From: an uncultured Acidobacteriia bacterium
Lineage (GTDB): Bacteria; Acidobacteriota; Terriglobia; Bryobacterales; Bryobacteraceae
Assembly (NCBI GenBank): GCA_903875575.1
Contig: CAIQWJ010000072.1
Location: 38,300-102,299, forward strand
DNA: 64,000 nucleotides
Direction: 5' to 3'
The notes below the pieces were generated by a model that saw nothing but the letters and a program-made list of their open reading frames with translations, was not told the DNA's origin and ran no database searches. This document shows, one piece after another, positions 59,554 through 64,000 of this stretch (its first letter is position 1; each line of letters starts with the position of its first letter). A program made the position numbers and the translations under genes.

Positions 59554-60506
59554 TACTGCGCCCGCTTCACAGTCACCGGAGCTTCCAGGCTGAAAGTCAG
59601 CACCGTCTCCGCCGGCACCTTGACCGCCTTGCCGCGTGTCACAGTCTGCGTCACAGCCCCCGCGCCGCCGCCTGCCAGTGCGCCAATGCCTGCGCCCTTC
59701 GCCCCGCCAGCCACCGCGCCAATGATGGTGCCAAGCGCGGCCGCGCCACCCGTGAATTCAGCCGTACGCTTGTTCGCGCCCAAACCCTCCGCGCCCTTCT
59801 GCACCATGTCCGCCGTCTGCAGCTTGTAACTGTGACCGTTCATCTCCACGGAATCGACATCCAGCGCCAGTTCCGATTGGCCTTTCAATTTACCCTGGCC
59901 CGCCGCGGCCCTCACCACCAGCTTCGCGTTCGACCCCTTCGGAATCACCACCACCCCATCGGCGTCTGCTACATCCTGCGCCACCACAGCGGAATAGAAC
60001 TGCCCGGCCGTCGCCGTATCCGCACTGATCGCTTCGTTGTTCCGCACCGAGAGTTTGGTCCCGGTCGGAATCGTGTGGACAACCTCTTTCACCACAGGCG
60101 CTGCTTTCACCACAGGCGCTGCCTTCACCGGTGCTGCTTCCTTTGCGGTCACGGCGGGCTTCTTCTCCGGTTCTTTCGCGGCCGTCGCCGGCGGGGGCAC
60201 GGGTTCCGCGACGCCATACTTCACGGAATCCACCTCCGCCATCGGATACGTCCGGGTCTGACCATCGGCGGAAGTCAGCGTAATCGCGGTCGTGTCGCTC
60301 TTCGAGACGTTGCCGCTGAAACTCGTGCCGTCTTTCAGTTTCACGGTCGCGGCCTGAGCTGGCGCGGGAGCCGGAGCCACCACGGGTGCAGAGGTCGGCG
60401 TTGCTGTCGAAGTCTGAGGTGCCGTGCTCTCGGGAGCCTGGCTCTTGCTGCATCCGGTCAGAATCAGACCCGCGCAGACGGTAAAGAATACAAAAGATTT
60501 TAACAT
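59553..60506 (-). CDS. Lipoprotein with glycine-zipper-like C-terminal region
   Basis: MLKSFVFFTVCAGLILTGCSKS lipobox; AALGTIIGAVAGGAKGAGIGALAGGGAGAV. Confidence 0.75.
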   Translation of the reverse strand: MLKSFVFFTVCAGLILTGCSKSQAPESTAPQTSTATPTSAPVVAPAPAPAQAATVKLKDGTSFSGNVSKSDTTAITLTSADGQTRTYPMAEVDSVKYGVAEPVPPPATAAKEPEKKPAVTAKEAAPVKAAPVVKAAPVVKEVVHTIPTGTKLSVRNNEAISADTATAGQFYSAVVAQDVADADGVVVIPKGSNAKLVVRAAAGQGKLKGQSELALDVDSVEMNGHSYKLQTADMVQKGAEGLGANKRTAEFTGGAAALGTIIGAVAGGAKGAGIGALAGGGAGAVTQTVTRGKAVKVPAETVLTFSLEAPVTVKRAQ

Positions 60507-60632
60507 GATAAATACCCTCCGGGTTTACGAATAATATCATTTTGCGCGAGAACCCGTCCACCGCGACAACCGCGACTCCGCTCTCTGTTTGATACGATGA
60601 CAAAGCTTCGGGGCCACCCCATTGAGGTCAAA

Positions 60633-61673
60633 ATGAAAAAGACTGTACTGTTCGTTCTTCCGGCGTTCGTCGCTGCCTTCATGCTGGCGCAACCGCCTGC
60701 TCCAACTCCCGGACAGGGACCTGCAGGTGCCAGCGGCGGTCGCGGCGCGGGCCGTGGCAATGTACCCACCGGTCCCCTGGTCATTCCGCTCTGGAACGGC
60801 CGTGCCCCCGGCGCACTTGGCGACTCGGACGCCGATAAACCCGAGATGACTTTCTATCGCGGCGGCCGCAGCGGCACCGCCGTCATCATCGCCCCCGGCG
60901 GCGCCTATCGCAACCTCTCCATGGAGAGCGAAGGTCGCCAGGAAGCTTACTGGTTCAACGCCATGGGCGTCAGCGCCTTCGTCCTGAAATACCGACTCAC
61001 GCCCTACCACCATCCCGTCGAACTCACGGACGCCCAGCGCGCCCTCCGCATCGTTCGCTCACGCGCCCAGGAATTCGGCATCCAGCCCGACCGCATCGGC
61101 ATGATGGGCTTCTCCGCCGGTGGCCACCTCGCCGCCACCGCAGGCACTCACTTCACCGCCGGATCGCCCGGTGCCGAAGACCCTGCCGACCAGGTCGGCA
61201 GCCGCCCGGACTTCCTCATCCTCTGCTACCCCGTCATCTCCTTCCAGCCCGGCGTCGCGGGCACCAACATATTGAACGCCTACGCCGCTTCCGGCAGAAA
61301 CCTCCTCGGCGACAATCCCGATCAGAAAACTCTCGACGACATGTCCGACGAACTCCAGGTCACCCCACAAACTCCACCCACGTTCCTCTATCACACAACC
61401 AATGACAACCTGGTCGCCGTGGAAAACAGCGTCCAGTTTTATCTGGCGCTGCGCAAGGCCCACGTCGCCGCCGAAATGCACCTGTTCGAAAACGGCGCTC
61501 ATGGCTCGGGCATGGGGCTGACCGATCCCGCCCTGAGCGCGTGGCCGAACCTTCTGATGAACTGGATGCGAGGTCGCGGCCTGCTGACGAATCCTGCCGG
61601 TGCGGCTGGTTTCGGCGGCGGGCGCGGTGGCTCTGGCGGCGGACGCGGACCCTCCGGCGGGCGCGGCAACTAA
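60633..61673 (+). CDS. Secreted alpha/beta hydrolase (acetyl-xylan-esterase-like) with Gly/Arg-rich ends
   Basis: VIIAPGGAYRNLSMESEG, RIGMMGFSAGGHLAATAGTHF; HLFENGAHGSGMG; N-term GASGGRGAGRG and C-term GGGRGGSGGGRGPSGGRGN. Confidence 0.9.
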   Translation: MKKTVLFVLPAFVAAFMLAQPPAPTPGQGPAGASGGRGAGRGNVPTGPLVIPLWNGRAPGALGDSDADKPEMTFYRGGRSGTAVIIAPGGAYRNLSMESEGRQEAYWFNAMGVSAFVLKYRLTPYHHPVELTDAQRALRIVRSRAQEFGIQPDRIGMMGFSAGGHLAATAGTHFTAGSPGAEDPADQVGSRPDFLILCYPVISFQPGVAGTNILNAYAASGRNLLGDNPDQKTLDDMSDELQVTPQTPPTFLYHTTNDNLVAVENSVQFYLALRKAHVAAEMHLFENGAHGSGMGLTDPALSAWPNLLMNWMRGRGLLTNPAGAAGFGGGRGGSGGGRGPSGGRGN

Positions 61674-61844
61674 GGAGCGCAAAGCCACTCTAGCTCCCCG
61701 GTCTTCCAGACGCAGCCCGTGCCATAGACTCATCACGCGAGGGAACTGCGACCGCAAGGGAGCGATTCTGCACATCATCCAGATCCGCTGAATATCGATT
61801 CACCCGCGTGGAGGCACGAGTCTTTGCCCGTGGCAACCGCAAGC

Positions 61845-62222
61845 CTATTTGATCTGCGAGGCCGAAAACTCTCCCACCACGCCGTACTCCTCCACCGTCA
61901 CGGTTCCGGATAAAAACGGCGAGTCATCCGCCGCCTTACTCAGCATCCCGCTGTACGTCAGCGTCACCGAATCACCGCTGTGCGTGAAGGTGACCTTTTT
62001 ACTATCAGTCGCATCAACCTTTCCCGTAAGCTTACTGCTGCCCCGCTCGGACGTGCACGTGCCGGTCAGCTCGCCCTTGTTCTGCTCAATCGTGCAGAAA
62101 TCCTCAGCTTCGCGGTCCGCCACCTTGATATAAATCTGCCATTTCCCCACGATGGGGATCGTGTCCGCAGCCGATACCATCGCCACCGCCGCCAACAGAA
62201 ACAGTCCGAGTCTGGTTTTCAT
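61845..62222 (-). CDS. Small secreted hypothetical protein (beta-rich)
   Basis: Signal peptide MKTRLGLFLLAAVAMVSA; start at ATG 62222 rather than the longer track ORF. Confidence 0.75.
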   Translation of the reverse strand: MKTRLGLFLLAAVAMVSAADTIPIVGKWQIYIKVADREAEDFCTIEQNKGELTGTCTSERGSSKLTGKVDATDSKKVTFTHSGDSVTLTYSGMLSKAADDSPFLSGTVTVEEYGVVGEFSASQIK

Positions 62223-62243
62223 TTCCTTCGCCTTCCTTCTATT

Positions 62244-62335
62244 GTGGCACTCAGTGCCACTTCCCGAAGTATATTCGGCATTCAGTGCCATGTCAACACC
62301 AAAGCGCATATTTGCACTTCAGGCGCACTCCGTGC
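62244..62335. promoter_or_regulatory. Three related palindromes in the divergent promoter region of the TetR gene
   Basis: GTGGCACTCAGTGCCAC (62244-62260), GGCATTCAGTGCC (62277-62289), GCACTCCGTGC (62325-62335). Confidence 0.7.
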
Positions 62336-62354
62336 TAATGTCGCGGTAACCACC

Positions 62355-63044
62355 ATGACAGTCGGTTCCACAGCCCCCCGCCGCGAGACGCGTCTCCTTC
62401 GCCCCGCCCGTCCCACGCTCCAGTCCCGCAAACAGCAGTTTGTTCGCGACGCCATCTGGGACGCCGCCATTGACCTCTTCTCCGAAAAAGGCTTCGACGA
62501 GACCACCGTTGACGATATCGCCGATGCGGCCGGAGTTTCCCGTCGCTCGTTCTTTCGCTACTTCTCCTCCAAAAGCGACCTTATGGCGCATGGCATCGTG
62601 AGCTACGGCACCGCCGTGACGGACGCCATCGCCGCCTGTCCGAAAAACGCCACGCCCGCGGAGGTTTTCCGCACGACTGTACGCGAGGTGGCCGGCCATC
62701 AGGCCACCCAACCCCGCACGCGAAAGATCATGCAGATCGCCGCCAAATACCCGGCCGCGAGGGAAGCGCAGTTGTCGAGAGTGGCGGAAGTCCAGGATCA
62801 CGTTGCGGAAGCCTTCGCACGGCGTTCCCCCAAAGGTTCCCCAAACGACCTGACAGCCCACCTGTTCGCCAGCCTGACGCTGTCGGTTTTCGGCGTGACG
62901 TTTCGCGCATGGCTTGAGAGCAGCCCGCAGGATATGTCGATCACGGTGGAGCGCGTCTTCGCCACGCTGGGACTGTTTCTGGCGGGAGATGGAGAGCTGG
63001 CAACCGGTTCGGGTCGGCGGGCGAACAAGAAAAGCAAACGTTAG
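62355..63044 (+). CDS. TetR family transcriptional regulator
   Basis: RDAIWDAAIDLFSEKGFDETTVDDIADAAGVSRRSFFRYFSSKSDLMAHG; ATG 62355 chosen inside the longer track ORF. Confidence 0.93.
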   Translation: MTVGSTAPRRETRLLRPARPTLQSRKQQFVRDAIWDAAIDLFSEKGFDETTVDDIADAAGVSRRSFFRYFSSKSDLMAHGIVSYGTAVTDAIAACPKNATPAEVFRTTVREVAGHQATQPRTRKIMQIAAKYPAAREAQLSRVAEVQDHVAEAFARRSPKGSPNDLTAHLFASLTLSVFGVTFRAWLESSPQDMSITVERVFATLGLFLAGDGELATGSGRRANKKSKR

Positions 63045-63285
63045 AATAGAGCCGATGTACTGGCAGCTCAAAACCCTTAAACCAAGGAGGGCGCCCATCC
63101 GCTCCGGTCGCTGACGCTCCTTCCGCAAACGCCCGCAGCCGAATCTTTTATAGCCTCCGGCAGGTGGAAGGGCGGGGCGTGCGGATTGCCTCTTCCATAA
63201 TCCGACGTTTTCCGGAACTGGCCGCGTTTCGCTGGAGCGAAACGCTAAAGACACCAGCTTCCGATAACTGCGGATCCCGTATCGC

Positions 63286-64000
63286 TCAAAACAGCTTTAC
63301 AAAGACCGCTTGGGTTCCCGTGATTCCAGCGCTCACAGCCTGACTGCTTCCTGTGATATAGGAGCACTCCAGATAGTCATTTGCTGCCATATTGACCACC
63401 CAGGACGCCAGAGACACGCTGTATCCGTTTACTGCCTGGGTACCATAATATATCGGTGTGCCATTCTTTCCAATGAAGGTGCCAAGGTAACCCGAGTTCG
63501 AACCATCGAGATTTACCTGGCAGTTGAAAAGATAATAACCAGATGTTGGCGCTGTGAATCGCGTCGAATTGACCGAGGTAGAGTGCATGACCCCCCCGGA
63601 CGTATCCCACAGATTCGTGTCGAATGTCAACGTTCCACCTGAGCCTGAAAAGAAGGACGTAGATCGATAGGCAGATACGCCAGGGCCAGCGCCTCCCGTC
63701 GTGCCGACTCCTGTGGCACCGGTGGCACCCGTCACACCGTTATTTCCTGTCGCTCCCATGGCACCAGTCACACCGGTTGCACCCGTCGCTCCGTTGTTTC
63801 CTGTGGCTCCCGTTGCTCCCGCCGTGCCAACGCCCGTGGCACCAGTCACGCCAGCTGCACCCGTCGCTCCGTTGCTTCCTGTGGCTCCCACCGTGCCAAC
63901 TCCGGTGGCGCCTGTCGCACCGGTCGCACCCGTCGCTCCGTTGTTTCCTGTGGCTCCCGTCGCTCCCGCCGTGCCAACGCCCGTGGCACCAGTCACGCCA
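63286..64000 (-). CDS. Collagen-like Gly-X-Y repeat protein with C1q/TNF-like C-terminal domain (5' end outside window)
   Basis: [24 protein letters not shown] repeats; C-term [67 protein letters not shown]. Confidence 0.88.
   Translation of the reverse strand, partial: GVTGATGVGTAGATGATGNNGATGATGATGATGVGTVGATGSNGATGAAGVTGATGVGTAGATGATGNNGATGATGVTGAMGATGNNGVTGATGATGVGTTGGAGPGVSAYRSTSFFSGSGGTLTFDTNLWDTSGGVMHSTSVNSTRFTAPTSGYYLFNCQVNLDGSNSGYLGTFIGKNGTPIYYGTQAVNGYSVSLASWVVNMAANDYLECSYITGSSQAVSAGITGTQAVFVKLF

Noticed and set aside
63690-64000. Short-period repeats that might suggest CRISPR or satellite DNA
   Set aside because: 9-bp Gly-X-Y codon periodicity of a collagen-like coding region.

Overview
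Chromosomal segment of a GC-rich bacterium, most likely Acidobacteriota of the Solibacter/Bryobacter type. The lineage guess rests on a TIGR03437-like 'Solibacter C-terminal' domain and on abundant DUF1592/DUF1552/DUF1501/DUF1553 proteins. It carries a conserved ribosomal block (rplY-pth-rpsF-rpsR-rplI), a zwf-opcA-pgl operon, an exosortase/EpsI pair, a fused 2-oxoacid dehydrogenase E1, a blue-copper-like protein/HD-GYP/beta-barrel cluster, one tRNA-Gln, a Fic gene, a GH88/SDR pair, many secreted hydrolases, a giant Vgb-like/BACON-like protein, tandem Nif3-like paralogs and the 3' end of a collagen-like gene with a C1q-like domain. Several loci are decaying: a MazF toxin remnant absent from the ORF track (two frameshifts), arsA with an in-frame TAG, a truncated arsC, an esterase with an in-frame TAA, and an amidohydrolase fragment. 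The items most worth following up are: (i) Gly/Arg-rich low-complexity segments recurring in at least four unrelated secreted hydrolases; (ii) an alkaline-phosphatase/TPR/sulfotransferase fusion; (iii) the copper-protein/HD-GYP/porin-like cluster; (iv) a repeated palindromic operator between a TetR gene and a small secreted protein; (v) an exported (Tat-like) Nif3 paralog. I found no convincing completely new defence or mobile system. All family names come from reading motifs by eye; no database search was run.
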